Below are positions 9,267 to 18,466 of a stretch of 64,000 bases of DNA, in pieces (the first letter of the stretch is position 1; the number at the start of each line of letters is the position of its first letter). The position numbers and the translations under genes are program-made. The DNA is from Candidatus Hydrogenedentota bacterium (GTDB lineage: Bacteria > Hydrogenedentota > Hydrogenedentia > Hydrogenedentales > SLHB01): the NCBI GenBank assembly GCA_029552745.1, contig JAKPDK010000160.1, positions 1 to 64,000 on the forward strand. The letters are read 5' to 3'. The notes beneath the pieces were generated by a model that was not told the DNA's origin, ran no database searches, and saw only the letters and a program-made list of their open reading frames with translations.

Positions 9267-11110
9267 GGAGATACTTCTTCTGGATGCCTTTTGGGCCAAT
9301 GCTTCCACGCTGCCTTATCCGCCTCATAACGTTGCAGAAGTGCATCCTTATCATTCGGCATAAAATAGATGCATCCTCTTCTGTAAAAGGTTTTCCCTTT
9401 CTGAACAGAAACAAAAGGCGCGGGACCTGTGTGCAGACAAGGGTACCCACCGTTGCACATCAACACCATAGGCGCGGAGTCCCACGCATAACCCACGAGA
9501 TGTTTGCCATCCACAGTTTCAGCCACCATCAGATTAACGTCGGCTACCTGATCTAACAGCCAAAGATTGGGTTGTTCCCGAGGACCTTCATACGTGACAG
9601 GGCTTTCGTGACAGCGAATAATTACCCAGGGCGCTTTGCCCATCTCTTGAGAGGTCGGTGTAGTTTCAGACAACGGAAGCCACTTCCCCTGACAGCGAAT
9701 AAACACGCGACTCACATCAAAAGGATAGTGAAACTCAGGCGCATTACCCAGGCGAAGACAAGGATTCATATCTACCCAGGCTAAATCGTTTTCTGTCTCG
9801 TTCCGGATAGAAAACTCCAGAAATACGGCATCACGGTAAGGGCGCACGCTTGCGGCGAAATGAAGTCCCTCTTTTGTCTGGACCTGATAAGTCCACTCCC
9901 CGCTACGATCATCATGGTTCCATTTGGGCCATGGTGATAATGAGCTTAACTGCAGACAATCCGGTTTGTAATGGTCTATGAAGTGGAACCCCATAGGCGA
10001 AGACAACGTTTCCGGCAAACGTAACTCCGCCCAACCTGTCATCCAACGAGACTTCACATGCACGGCGAGAGGCGAGAGAGGTGTACCCACCTTCATGGAA
10101 CTATCGGGCAACACGGGAGTCTCAACAGGAACACCTTCCACCTCACAGTGCTGGGGGATATCAGGAGGGTCAGGTAAATTGTCATAGTACCGCCATACTG
10201 GGTGTTCCCCGAGAATCTCCGAATATACATCCGGGACCCGTTGATAGAACTCCCGAGCATGTTTTCGATGAAGTCGCAGTTGCGATAAAGGCAAATCTGC
10301 CACGATGTAATCTTCTCGCCCTTCTGATGCGACTGCCTTTATTTTACCCGGCCATTCCGCGATCATGGTGCCCCCGCCGATGGCCTTATTTGTGCACACC
10401 AGATGTACGGCATTTCTAAAGGCATCGGCTTTCACAATGTAGTCCTCCACCATACCACTCCGGGCATTGAGCCAAAGCAGGACTTCCGCGCCCTTCAAAG
10501 AGAGGATTCTAGGAACTTCTGGGAAATAGCCATCGTAGCAGGTGAAAATACCAATGCGGCCAAAATCTAAGTCAAAGACCGGCAAGGCATCGCCCGGGGT
10601 CATGCAGCCCTCTGGATCACTTTGAGTAGGAGGCCACAGAAAAGGTGGTTCCCCCACTGCGGGATGGATTTTGGCAAAACGCCCGACAAGATTGCCCTTT
10701 CTATCAAACAAGAGGGCTGTATTCTTGTAATTCCCTTCCTCGTCAACTATTTCGAAACAACCCGCGACAACATATAAACCGTTTCGAGAAGCTGCCTCAC
10801 CGATACGTTGCGTACTCCGATTAGGAACCCGAAACTTGCCTAGCAACAATTCTGGAAACACCACAAGGTCTGCTTTGTCAGCGCCGGCACGGTCAATATA
10901 ACCGATCACCGAATCTACAGTATCCTGTGGCTCATCATCTTGGCCTTGCCAAATCCAAGTGCCATTTAACTGAACGGCAGCAACTCGCACCGAACTGTAA
11001 GCCAATTGTGACTGCGTCAGCGGTGGAGGAGAATTCCCTTGGGAAAAACCTGACGAACAAATGAAAAAGAGCATGGCACATCCCATTTTGATTTTCACTT
11101 TCCTAGCCAC
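9263..11110 (-). CDS. Exported nitrilase-fold hydrolase with extra C-terminal domain
   Basis: About 615 residues. Residues about 40-320 are a carbon-nitrogen hydrolase (nitrilase/amidase) domain with the Glu-Lys-Cys triad visible in VVFPELLLGKF, GRFAKIHPA and GIFTCYDGYFPE. Such enzymes hydrolyse nitriles, amides or ureido bonds. A hydrophobic stretch near the N-terminus (CAMLFFICSSGFSQ) suggests export, which is unusual for the family. About 290 residues after the catalytic domain form a beta-rich region of no recognised family. The start is uncertain: GTG 11110, GTG 11098 and ATG 11086 are all possible, and the basic KVKIK just before the hydrophobic segment favours one of the GTGs. It is the first gene of the operon and a paralogue of the shorter enzyme at 15756-16646. 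Confidence 0.85.
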   Translation of the reverse strand: MARKVKIKMGCAMLFFICSSGFSQGNSPPPLTQSQLAYSSVRVAAVQLNGTWIWQGQDDEPQDTVDSVIGYIDRAGADKADLVVFPELLLGKFRVPNRSTQRIGEAASRNGLYVVAGCFEIVDEEGNYKNTALLFDRKGNLVGRFAKIHPAVGEPPFLWPPTQSDPEGCMTPGDALPVFDLDFGRIGIFTCYDGYFPEVPRILSLKGAEVLLWLNARSGMVEDYIVKADAFRNAVHLVCTNKAIGGGTMIAEWPGKIKAVASEGREDYIVADLPLSQLRLHRKHAREFYQRVPDVYSEILGEHPVWRYYDNLPDPPDIPQHCEVEGVPVETPVLPDSSMKVGTPLSPLAVHVKSRWMTGWAELRLPETLSSPMGFHFIDHYKPDCLQLSSLSPWPKWNHDDRSGEWTYQVQTKEGLHFAASVRPYRDAVFLEFSIRNETENDLAWVDMNPCLRLGNAPEFHYPFDVSRVFIRCQGKWLPLSETTPTSQEMGKAPWVIIRCHESPVTYEGPREQPNLWLLDQVADVNLMVAETVDGKHLVGYAWDSAPMVLMCNGGYPCLHTGPAPFVSVQKGKTFYRRGCIYFMPNDKDALLQRYEADKAAWKHWPKRHPEEVSP

Positions 11111-11260
11111 TCGTATTAGGGAAACTTTGCATCCTGTACAAATACTACCCTGAATTATGGGGAAGTTCTTCCCGCAAGACCCCCTTTAGTTTCTTGAATT
11201 CTCAGATCGAGCGTCTAATGACTGGTTGAGGAAACCGATGGAGGGGAAGCCGATGAATGA

Positions 11261-12166
11261 TTAATATCGGGTAGCTTTTAACATTTCGCGGTATTCCGTG
11301 GGGCTCATCCCCAAATGTTCTTTAAACACCGCGTAGAAACGACTCGCAGAACCAAAACCCGCTTCAAACGCGATATCCAAAACACGCAAGTCTGAAGTGG
11401 CAAGTCGCATTTGCGCGTGGCTTAGTCTTTGCATGGTAATAAAGTCGATCAAAGTTGTCCCCGTCCGGTGGCGAAACACTTGTACGGCGTAATTGGGGTG
11501 TAAGCCCACCGCTTCGGCTACATCGGGCACCGTGATAGGGTTCATATAGTTTTCAGAAATATATTTTGCCATCTGCTGTACTTTGGCAAGCGCACCACTC
11601 ACTGAAAATGACCGGTTGCTACTGAAGTGCTTGCCCGCGTCATCCTGGCCAGAAAGTCTGTCGGCAACCCTTCGGAACCAGGCTTCAATTTCGAGAAGCA
11701 TCGTCTTGCGGGAGTCGAGCGTGTCTCGAATCAGATCTTCCATCCAGACTTCACATTGTTTTTCAAAATAACCCGCCACATACTCACATGGTGGAAAAAT
11801 CATATCGCCATTCAGCAGAACGGACACCAGTTTTTCGGGTACTTCCCACATGAGAAACCACTGAATGGGAACGGTAAGTCCTTTAAAGTGACTGCCTTGC
11901 TCCAGTCGAACCACTTGGTGAGGCATTCCAGCCCAAAATACTACTAAGGATCCTTTAGGAACGTTCACCAAGTGTCCACCGTGTAAGTACGTGAATCCGC
12001 CGTGCTCGAGAAAGTTAATCTCTATATCGTTATGCTGATGGCACTCTGGCATAATCTGCGGCGAAGAATGCCAGACAGCAAGTCCAAAGTTTGAGCGCTG
12101 TTCACGAGGGGTAATGAATATTTCTTGATCACACTTAGATTTCAAGAGTATCCGTCCCGCTTTCAA
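11261..12166 (-). CDS. AraC-family transcriptional regulator
   Basis: 301 residues. The N-terminal ~150 residues form a cupin-like sensing domain (histidines in CHQHNDIEINFLEHG, later GMPHQVVRLEQG), as in MelR-type sugar regulators. The C-terminal ~100 residues carry two helix-turn-helix units: PDVAEAVGLHPNYAVQVFR and LDIAFEAGFGSASRFYAVFK, ending with the family signature MSPTEYR. It lies 150 bp upstream of the export operon on the same strand and 103 bp from the divergent glycosidase-like gene. AraC regulators of this type usually activate adjacent catabolic genes in response to a sugar, so either or both neighbours may be targets. The inducer cannot be inferred. Confidence 0.93.
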   Translation of the reverse strand: MKAGRILLKSKCDQEIFITPREQRSNFGLAVWHSSPQIMPECHQHNDIEINFLEHGGFTYLHGGHLVNVPKGSLVVFWAGMPHQVVRLEQGSHFKGLTVPIQWFLMWEVPEKLVSVLLNGDMIFPPCEYVAGYFEKQCEVWMEDLIRDTLDSRKTMLLEIEAWFRRVADRLSGQDDAGKHFSSNRSFSVSGALAKVQQMAKYISENYMNPITVPDVAEAVGLHPNYAVQVFRHRTGTTLIDFITMQRLSHAQMRLATSDLRVLDIAFEAGFGSASRFYAVFKEHLGMSPTEYREMLKATRY

Positions 12167-12269
12167 GAAGAACTTTCTCGTAATATCTTTTATCGTATCG
12201 TCAGTATAACATGATGCCCAAAACGACGGAAAACAACCGCTTTCTGAAAATCCGTAGGAGGAAATTCGA

Positions 12270-14639
12270 ATGTTCTTTCTAGGTTATTTTGCTTTAGAGG
12301 TATTGAAACTATTCGTTAGCGGACAAGTCGAAAATCCCGCCGCCACAGACATAACGAAACAAACCGTCAACGAGACAAGAGTTGCGGACAATCCGCTGTT
12401 GAGCAAATTTCTTGACCTAGAAAGAGGCGAGGTACTGCGCTGTGAAGGAGCTGTAAAGCAGCCATGGATTGTATCCTTAAGCGAAAACTTGCACACCACA
12501 CCTTTTGAAACTCTTTTTTACAGTGTCACGGTGAAGCTGGAAAAGATTGACCCCAGCGGCGATCTCTTCTTTGGCGTACGAATAACCGACCATTCCGGCA
12601 GCGAAATTAGTCATCTCTTTGCTGCCCGACTTCCGAGCTTCTCCTTGAACCAATGGCAAGAAGTGAAAGCCGTTTTCGCATCCTCCGCCCGCGCCGCGAA
12701 AGTGGAGTTTCAAGTCCATGGGACGGGAAACCACATTTTCTGCGTCAGCAATCCCCAATTGTCGGCGATATCTGTCCCGGCATCGGATGAATTGAAGCGC
12801 ATTCCAGAAACAATAACCTTGGAGAATGACATACTGAGGGTGCATTTCAATAGCGATGAGTTCCGCATCGTCGCAACGGACAAACGTTGTTCAAAAACAT
12901 GGGACACCTTCGGCGAAAACTTGCACGTGAAAATCACCCGCGTCGCGCAGACCAGTCCTATCCAGGCTGTTGCTAAGGGGTACTATCTTGACGCAATTGC
13001 CGCCATTACAATAGAACTTCGCCTTGAGGAAACCGAGCCCGAGTTTTCCATACATACCCACATGGCACCCGACGTGCCCATGGCGCTATGGGCTGGAGCG
13101 TTCTCCACAACTCCCACATTTTGCGCACCAGAAAGAGGGCATGAGCTTGTCGTACCACTTGGAGAGGGCTTCCTCTATCCTACAGACAATGAGAAAATTC
13201 CAAACCACATGCTCCAACTGGCAGATGGGACTGGTTTGACCATGCCGTGGTTTGGTGTGTTCGATAATAGGAGCGGCTGTGCCGCCATGTGTTTCACCCG
13301 AGATGAAAATGATGCTTTAGCCCGCTTATATTACCGTCAAGAGGGTGGGAAGAAAGCCGGAGCAGTTACCCTGGACTGGCTTCCTCAAAAGAATTTTTGG
13401 GGCTACGACCGAACGGTCAAATACTGGTTTACTGACTCGAGTGGGTATGTTGCCCTATGTAAACGGTATAGAAAAGAAGCGAAAGAGACGGGAAAACTTG
13501 TAACCTTTGAGGAAAAACGAGTACGGCGGCCAGCAGTAGACCTGTTGCTAGGCGCACCAAACTGCTGGTTTCAATTTCTCTGGCACCTCCCCGACAAGGC
13601 TAAGAGACTCGAATACTTGAGATATCTGCATGATCGCGGCGTCGACCGAATGCTATTCTCGAATGCGGACGCACTGGACTCGACCGATGAGATCATTTCG
13701 TGGGGATATGTGCCTACGGCATACGATTTGTATAGCGACGTTTGGCCTGAAGAAGAGGCTGAACTGGCTCAGGTACCAGGACGTTCTTATGGCTATCCCG
13801 ACAAAATCCTGGTTCGGTACAATGGGACGCTGCAACGAGGATGGGTTCAGAAGACGTCCGCCGGTGAATTTCCTTCCTATGTGCTTTGTACAACCCAACA
13901 AGTCGGTTGGGCAAAGGAACGAATTCCTCTTATCCCTCCGTCTCAAAAAAGGTTGGCACATTTCTTTGACACGACTGCCGGTTTGCCTCTTTTCGAATGT
14001 TACAGCCCTCAGCACCCAATGACGCGAGCCGATGACAAATCAGCCCGGATCGAATTGTTTAAGTATGCCGACTCGCTGGGACTGCTTGTCGGTTCTGAGA
14101 TGGGAGTGGACTGGGCAGTACCCTACCTTGCTTATTGCGAAGGTATGATGAGCCCTGTACCCTATCGACACCCGGAAGCCGGCTACCTTAAACAAGATAT
14201 GGAGCCGGATGAGCACACCTACCAATATCAACTAAACCCAGCGGTGCGTGTGCCTTTGTGGGAGTTGGTTTACCACGATGCGTGTATTGCTTACTGGTAC
14301 TGGGGCGATACGACAAATACCTTTACAAAGCTTTGGAACGTACGAAATCTCTTCAATGCCTTGTATGCCACCCCGCCCCTGTATCTTATTTTGAAAGACG
14401 AAGAAGTCTATTTGAAACAACGCGACCGCATGGTAGAAACGCATCTTCAACTCAAACCCGTATTTGAAGCGGTGGGTTTTTCTGAGATGATGTCTCATGC
14501 GTTTTTGTCAACCGACCGCAAACTGCAAGTCAGTAGATTTTATAACGGCGCAGAGGTTGTCGTGAATTTTTCTGGCGAGGCGAGAAAATATCGGGATACT
14601 GAAATACCTGCCCAGAGTTTTAAGGTTCTTGTTCCCTGA
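12270..14639 (+). CDS. Large glycoside-hydrolase-like protein (DUF5696/GH101-like appearance)
   Basis: 789 residues with TAGGAGGAAATTCGA before the ATG. The N-terminus has a short hydrophobic stretch but no convincing signal peptide. Residues about 60-170 look like a jelly-roll carbohydrate-binding region, residues 175-400 like a galactose-mutarotase-type beta-sandwich (LENDILRVHFNSDEFRI...), and residues 430-700 like a TIM barrel with acidic motifs such as FSNADALDS and VGSEMGVDW. A C-terminal beta domain follows. This order matches large bacterial glycosidases of the GH101/DUF5696 type; I cannot fix the family or catalytic residues. It is divergent from the AraC regulator, a common arrangement for a regulated sugar-hydrolysing enzyme. 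Confidence 0.7.
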   Translation: MFFLGYFALEVLKLFVSGQVENPAATDITKQTVNETRVADNPLLSKFLDLERGEVLRCEGAVKQPWIVSLSENLHTTPFETLFYSVTVKLEKIDPSGDLFFGVRITDHSGSEISHLFAARLPSFSLNQWQEVKAVFASSARAAKVEFQVHGTGNHIFCVSNPQLSAISVPASDELKRIPETITLENDILRVHFNSDEFRIVATDKRCSKTWDTFGENLHVKITRVAQTSPIQAVAKGYYLDAIAAITIELRLEETEPEFSIHTHMAPDVPMALWAGAFSTTPTFCAPERGHELVVPLGEGFLYPTDNEKIPNHMLQLADGTGLTMPWFGVFDNRSGCAAMCFTRDENDALARLYYRQEGGKKAGAVTLDWLPQKNFWGYDRTVKYWFTDSSGYVALCKRYRKEAKETGKLVTFEEKRVRRPAVDLLLGAPNCWFQFLWHLPDKAKRLEYLRYLHDRGVDRMLFSNADALDSTDEIISWGYVPTAYDLYSDVWPEEEAELAQVPGRSYGYPDKILVRYNGTLQRGWVQKTSAGEFPSYVLCTTQQVGWAKERIPLIPPSQKRLAHFFDTTAGLPLFECYSPQHPMTRADDKSARIELFKYADSLGLLVGSEMGVDWAVPYLAYCEGMMSPVPYRHPEAGYLKQDMEPDEHTYQYQLNPAVRVPLWELVYHDACIAYWYWGDTTNTFTKLWNVRNLFNALYATPPLYLILKDEEVYLKQRDRMVETHLQLKPVFEAVGFSEMMSHAFLSTDRKLQVSRFYNGAEVVVNFSGEARKYRDTEIPAQSFKVLVP

Positions 14640-14705
14640 GCCTAGGGAGAAATAGACTCGTTTCAGGTACCATGACATTACGTGCCATGCCTTTTATGTA
14701 AAGAT

Positions 14706-15623
14706 TCATGCGGCTATAGTTAAACGGTTTCTCCCGGAATTTTTGCTTTGGTACATCAGCATATCAGCACGTCGCAAAAATTCCCGGCTTTCTTCGTCTG
14801 GGTGCAATAAGGTCCCACCGATGGATATCGTCACGGTGAGCATCTGATTACTGACTTCTTGACTCGAATGAGCCACCAACACGAGCAAACGATTCCCGAC
14901 ACTTGACAAAGCCTCCAACGTCACATTAGGAAGTATGGCAACAAACTCTTCTTCTCCCCATCTCCCCAAAAAGTCATAAGAACGCATGGCGCCCGCGAGG
15001 GTACGTGCCACCGTCTTCAGAACTAGATCGCCGACCTCATGCCCATAGGTGTCATTGACCCGTTTGAAGTGGTCAATATCTATCATGAGCAGACCCAAAC
15101 GATTCTGAAGCCGTTTTGCTTCTTGGACACGCTTTTCGAGCATTTCCTCCGTGTAACGACGGTTGCCAATGCCCGTAAGAGGACAGATCAACGCCATTTC
15201 GCGCAAAGACTCCGCCTCGCGGATCGCGGATATCTCGGGAGTCATATCCCGAAAGGTTTCCAGTGCGCCGACTAGCGTTCCGGAACTATTATAAATAGGG
15301 GCAACGGAGACAAATACAGGTACCCGGTGGCCGTCTTTGTGATGAAGGTAAACATGAGCCTGACGCTGTTCTTTGTCCTGAAGGCAAGCCTCCAAGGGAC
15401 AATGTCCCCGACAAAGGGAACGCCCGTCATCGTCAACATGAATCAATAAGTTGTCCGAGCAAGAATGCCCCAAGACTTCCTCGCGGCTATAGCCGGTTAT
15501 ACGTTCCGCCGCAGCATTCCAATAAAAAATTCGCCGCTCCGTGTCGGTAAAATACACTCCATCATAAATATTGTCCAAAAGTACCCGAAATAGCGATTCC
15601 TGCCCCAGCTCATCAATGTCCAT
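14706..15623 (-). CDS. PAS-GGDEF diguanylate cyclase with GEEEF variant active site
   Basis: 305 residues. An N-terminal PAS domain (about 10-130) senses an unknown signal; it contains a cysteine-rich loop (CSDNLL...LCRGHCPLEAC) seen in many PAS-GGDEF proteins. The C-terminal domain (about 140-305) is a GGDEF diguanylate cyclase, which makes cyclic di-GMP from two GTP. The active-site loop reads GRWGEEEFVAIL, so the second glycine of GGEEF is a glutamate. The substrate-binding DIDHFKRVNDTYGHEVGD segment is intact. Activity is likely but not certain with this variant. AGGAGGG precedes the ATG. It has no membrane segment and no obvious output partner nearby. Confidence 0.93.
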   Translation of the reverse strand: MDIDELGQESLFRVLLDNIYDGVYFTDTERRIFYWNAAAERITGYSREEVLGHSCSDNLLIHVDDDGRSLCRGHCPLEACLQDKEQRQAHVYLHHKDGHRVPVFVSVAPIYNSSGTLVGALETFRDMTPEISAIREAESLREMALICPLTGIGNRRYTEEMLEKRVQEAKRLQNRLGLLMIDIDHFKRVNDTYGHEVGDLVLKTVARTLAGAMRSYDFLGRWGEEEFVAILPNVTLEALSSVGNRLLVLVAHSSQEVSNQMLTVTISIGGTLLHPDEESREFLRRADMLMYQSKNSGRNRLTIAA

Positions 15624-15755
15624 AACCTATTCCCTCCTATTGTATTCTATCGCAAAACCGGGAATAGGCTCCACCGAAATTTATCCGTGGCATCGAGGTT
15701 ATACAGAAGTATCGAAAAGAATATACTTAATGAGGCATGAGGGGACAATCTCATT

Positions 15756-16646
15756 TCACAATTGAGATTTGTTGACAAACTGAGAACACTCCGGATAGTC
15801 CCAAGGGATATCCGGATAGTCTTGCCACATTTTGATGTCCTGGCAGAGTAGACCGTATAAGTCAGGACGCCGTTGATGCATAGTGCGCAAATGCTTTCGA
15901 TGACGACGCAAACCTGCTAGATCAATGGTTGCATGAACACAGGCATCGCCCGGCTCCTTAATACGCGGGAAAAGCCTGCCCTCTTCTTTCTCTCCTTCCC
16001 CAGAAACATAAGCGCCAAACGGACCCGCGAAACCTGTGTTTCGACCATTGGTGATACACCCCCCTACCACACAGCCGTAAGCAGAGGCTGCCGAAAGACA
16101 AAAGAAGTCCTCCACCATACCCTCACGGCCATTGATCCATAAGATGACTTCCGCCCCACTGTATGAGGTGCACCCCCAGGCTTCGGGGAAATATCCATCG
16201 TAGCATTGGAGAATCCCCACAGGACCAAAATCTAAATGAAATACGGTGAATTGGTGGCCAAGAATCCCGCGCGCCTCTGAATCCCAATTTGGCAAGGGCG
16301 GCCACCAATGGGGACCCGGACCGGATGCGGGGTGCGTCTTGTAATAACGGCCCAAGAGATTGCCACTGCGGTCGACCATCAACGCTGTGGTAGAATAACG
16401 CTCGTTGTGCGTTTCCACCAAGCCGGCTATCGCATACATGTTATGCATTCTTGCTAGCTCAAAAAAACGTTGGACATTTTTGTCCTGAATAGTTATGCGA
16501 TTACCCAAAATGTATTCCGGGAAAACGATCAAATCCGAACCATAATAACTTGCTTCTGAGAAAAACGCCGGCATGCGCTCCACGGCATAATCGGGATCGT
16601 TCTTATCAGTGAGTTGCACAAGCGTCACACGTGCCTGGTCTTTCAC
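15756..16646 (-). CDS. Cytoplasmic nitrilase-fold (carbon-nitrogen) hydrolase
   Basis: 296 residues, the normal size for a single-domain carbon-nitrogen hydrolase. The triad is visible: Glu in IVFPEYILG, Lys in RYYKTHPA and Cys in LQCYDGYFPE. The residues around the cysteine and lysine are almost the same as in the exported enzyme at 9263-11110, so the two are paralogues. This one has no signal peptide and no extra C-terminal domain. The start is GTG, with GGAGAG about 11 bp upstream. The substrate is unknown; the HWWPPLPNWDSEA insertion near the active site resembles the LWPPTQSDPEG segment in the paralogue and may shape a shared substrate pocket. Confidence 0.88.
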   Translation of the reverse strand: MKDQARVTLVQLTDKNDPDYAVERMPAFFSEASYYGSDLIVFPEYILGNRITIQDKNVQRFFELARMHNMYAIAGLVETHNERYSTTALMVDRSGNLLGRYYKTHPASGPGPHWWPPLPNWDSEARGILGHQFTVFHLDFGPVGILQCYDGYFPEAWGCTSYSGAEVILWINGREGMVEDFFCLSAASAYGCVVGGCITNGRNTGFAGPFGAYVSGEGEKEEGRLFPRIKEPGDACVHATIDLAGLRRHRKHLRTMHQRRPDLYGLLCQDIKMWQDYPDIPWDYPECSQFVNKSQL

Positions 16647-16748
16647 GTTAAATCACTCTCCAACTGGTTAGACGAAGAATGTACATTGCTCAAACATTTA
16701 TAACAAACAAACCGTCGAGACACAAAAACCGCACGACGCCTCATAGGT

Positions 16749-16973
16749 TTATTGTGCGGGTGCAGCTGGCTTAGCTGGTGGCGGCGGCAGATTTCTCATC
16801 ATTTGTTCCTTAATCTGTTTGTCCATCTGCTGCTTAAATTCTAAAGCCTTTTGAACACCTTGTTGATCTTGCTGATCTAGCTTAATCGTAGTCTCTTGCT
16901 GTTTACCTTGTCCGCAGCCAATACTGCAAAAAATCACCACGACCACCAAAATAATTCCCAACCAACGTTTCAT
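16749..16973 (-). CDS. Small lipoprotein with Gln-rich helix and proline tail
   Basis: 74 residues. The N-terminus MKRWLGIILVVVVIFCSIGC is a lipoprotein signal with lipobox SIGC, so the mature protein begins at that cysteine and is only about 55 residues long. It is Gln/Lys-rich and probably helical (QQGVQKALEFKQQMDKQIKEQ) and ends in a short LPPPPAKPAAPAQ tail. I recognise no family. It lies 111 bp downstream of the pseudopilin gene on the same strand, with a hairpin between them, so it may have its own promoter. GAGGGA precedes the ATG. Confidence 0.75.
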   Translation of the reverse strand: MKRWLGIILVVVVIFCSIGCGQGKQQETTIKLDQQDQQGVQKALEFKQQMDKQIKEQMMRNLPPPPAKPAAPAQ

Positions 16974-17015
16974 TTTAGATCTCCCTCGTGCGGCCCTTCG
17001 TTTTGGATAGAAGAA

Positions 17016-17049
17016 GGGATGGCGAGAAGGCCCGGAATCTCACCATCCC
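17016..17049 (-). terminator. Hairpin, probable weak terminator after the pseudopilin gene
   Basis: GGGATGGCGAG at 17016-17026 pairs with CTCACCATCCC at 17039-17049 (11 bp with one G-T pair) around a 12-base loop. On the minus strand, downstream of the pseudopilin stop, it is followed by TTCTTCTATCC, which is pyrimidine-rich but not a clean T run. It may therefore only attenuate transcription into the small lipoprotein gene. Confidence 0.45.
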
Positions 17050-17084
17050 AACTATCTGAGAACATGGTGCCTCAGCGTCTAAAA

Positions 17085-18161
17085 TCAATCACTACCACCC
17101 CAGAAACCGCCGTAGACCCAATAAACGTTTCCGGCAGACATCGGCGATGCAAAGCCCGTGGCTTTAACCGGTGCTTTTGTGTTGTATTTGACAAACTCCA
17201 CATGACCATCCATGTAAAGCACGTTGGAACCACCGGGCAAGTGGTTAAATACACCCGCGATGGCAGGTGGATTAAACCCACCGGAACCCGCGTCTGCGTT
17301 GGCATTCCAGGCATCCCACATGACGGCTACTGTGCTCTGAGCTTTTGCTGCGCCTGAGGGATTGTTGATATCCGTGATCAAGAACCGTTCGATACCCTCT
17401 TTCAGAGCAAGGTAACTGGTGGGCAAAGGATTGCCATCATCGTCCACAAAGCCCCAAGCACCCGGGCTGCCGCCGTAACCGGACTCACCAATCTTTATGC
17501 CGTCATCAAGTGTTGGCGTTGTGCGTTGCAAATAAACTGCTGCCGACTCGGGACCTGGGCAGTTGATCGTTTTGAAATCGAATGTGCTCGGATTCCACGC
17601 GACAACGTCCCACGGAACGCTCCAGTTCATTTGCGCGAACGCAATGTCACACAACTGCGACTGAGTCGCAAACATCCATGCCGAATACTCGTAGGACACA
17701 GGATAGGATAGGATGCCCCAGCGACAAAGGTTTGCGTAAACATCGTTCGGAGCGGCTGGCGTGACGATCTTGCTGATTTGCGCGGCAACGTCTTGCTCGA
17801 TCCCGTAACCACCAGCATAGGGTGGCGGATTCCACCACGCGGTGTTGTTCTTAATCCGAGGATCGGACGGACAGATAATCAGACTGGCATCCGTCCAGTA
17901 CTCGGGATACAAGACACTCGCGTCAAATGACAATGCACCTGCGTTGTTGATAAACTTGTTAATAGGCGGCGGAAACTTGTCCTTGTTTTCGCCGCTGAAC
18001 ATCTTGAAGATAAGACCAAACTGCTTCAAGTTGTTCTGGCAGCTTGCCCGCCGAGCAGCCTCCCGGGCTCGCGCAAGGGCTGGCAGCAAGATCGCTGCGA
18101 GGATAGCAATGATTGCTATCACAACCAATAGTTCAATCAGTGTGAAACCCTTCCTTCTCAT
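17085..18161 (-). CDS. DUF1559-type pseudopilin (prepilin-like, H-X-DG family)
   Basis: About 358 residues. The ATG at 18161 was chosen because AAAGGAGGTCAGAAAA precedes it and because it gives the short basic leader MRRKG before the prepilin peptidase cleavage site and FTLIEL. The type IV pilin helix follows ([20 protein letters not shown]). The C-terminal part has [18 protein letters not shown], the histidine...DG motif of the large DUF1559/H-X9-DG family. These proteins are numerous in Planctomycetes, Lentisphaerae and related candidate phyla and are thought to be exported by type II secretion or pilus-like machinery. No assembly genes are nearby, as is usual for this family. The frame is open 18 codons further upstream, but those starts lack a better ribosome site. 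Confidence 0.92.
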   Translation of the reverse strand: MRRKGFTLIELLVVIAIIAILAAILLPALARAREAARRASCQNNLKQFGLIFKMFSGENKDKFPPPINKFINNAGALSFDASVLYPEYWTDASLIICPSDPRIKNNTAWWNPPPYAGGYGIEQDVAAQISKIVTPAAPNDVYANLCRWGILSYPVSYEYSAWMFATQSQLCDIAFAQMNWSVPWDVVAWNPSTFDFKTINCPGPESAAVYLQRTTPTLDDGIKIGESGYGGSPGAWGFVDDDGNPLPTSYLALKEGIERFLITDINNPSGAAKAQSTVAVMWDAWNANADAGSGGFNPPAIAGVFNHLPGGSNVLYMDGHVEFVKYNTKAPVKATGFASPMSAGNVYWVYGGFWGGSD

Positions 18162-18466
18162 TTTTCTGACCTCCTTTTTCATTAAGCCTCGGCAAGAGGC
18201 CCATCCTCCTGCCATTAGTGCCTCCAGCGTTTTGGCTTTATCATTGCCTTATCAACGCCATGTTCAAAGAGTACTTCTAAATGCAATCAAAATCTTCTTA
18301 TTTTCGGCACGCCTATTCTTATTTTCTAAGGATTTTGGAGACGAAGACAGGCGTGTTGGCGGGTTAGCTAGCCCAGCACTGCTGGTATGTTGCACGCCCC
18401 CGCACCCTCGTCACTCTCAGATGGAGGGCCGCCTTTCACGGCTTCCTAATACATTGGGTTTTGCCA

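Noticed and set aside
12205-12210. TATAAC as -10 box for the divergent glycosidase-like gene.
   Set aside because: No acceptable -35 at the right distance; AraC-activated promoters often lack one, but the evidence is too thin to list as a feature.
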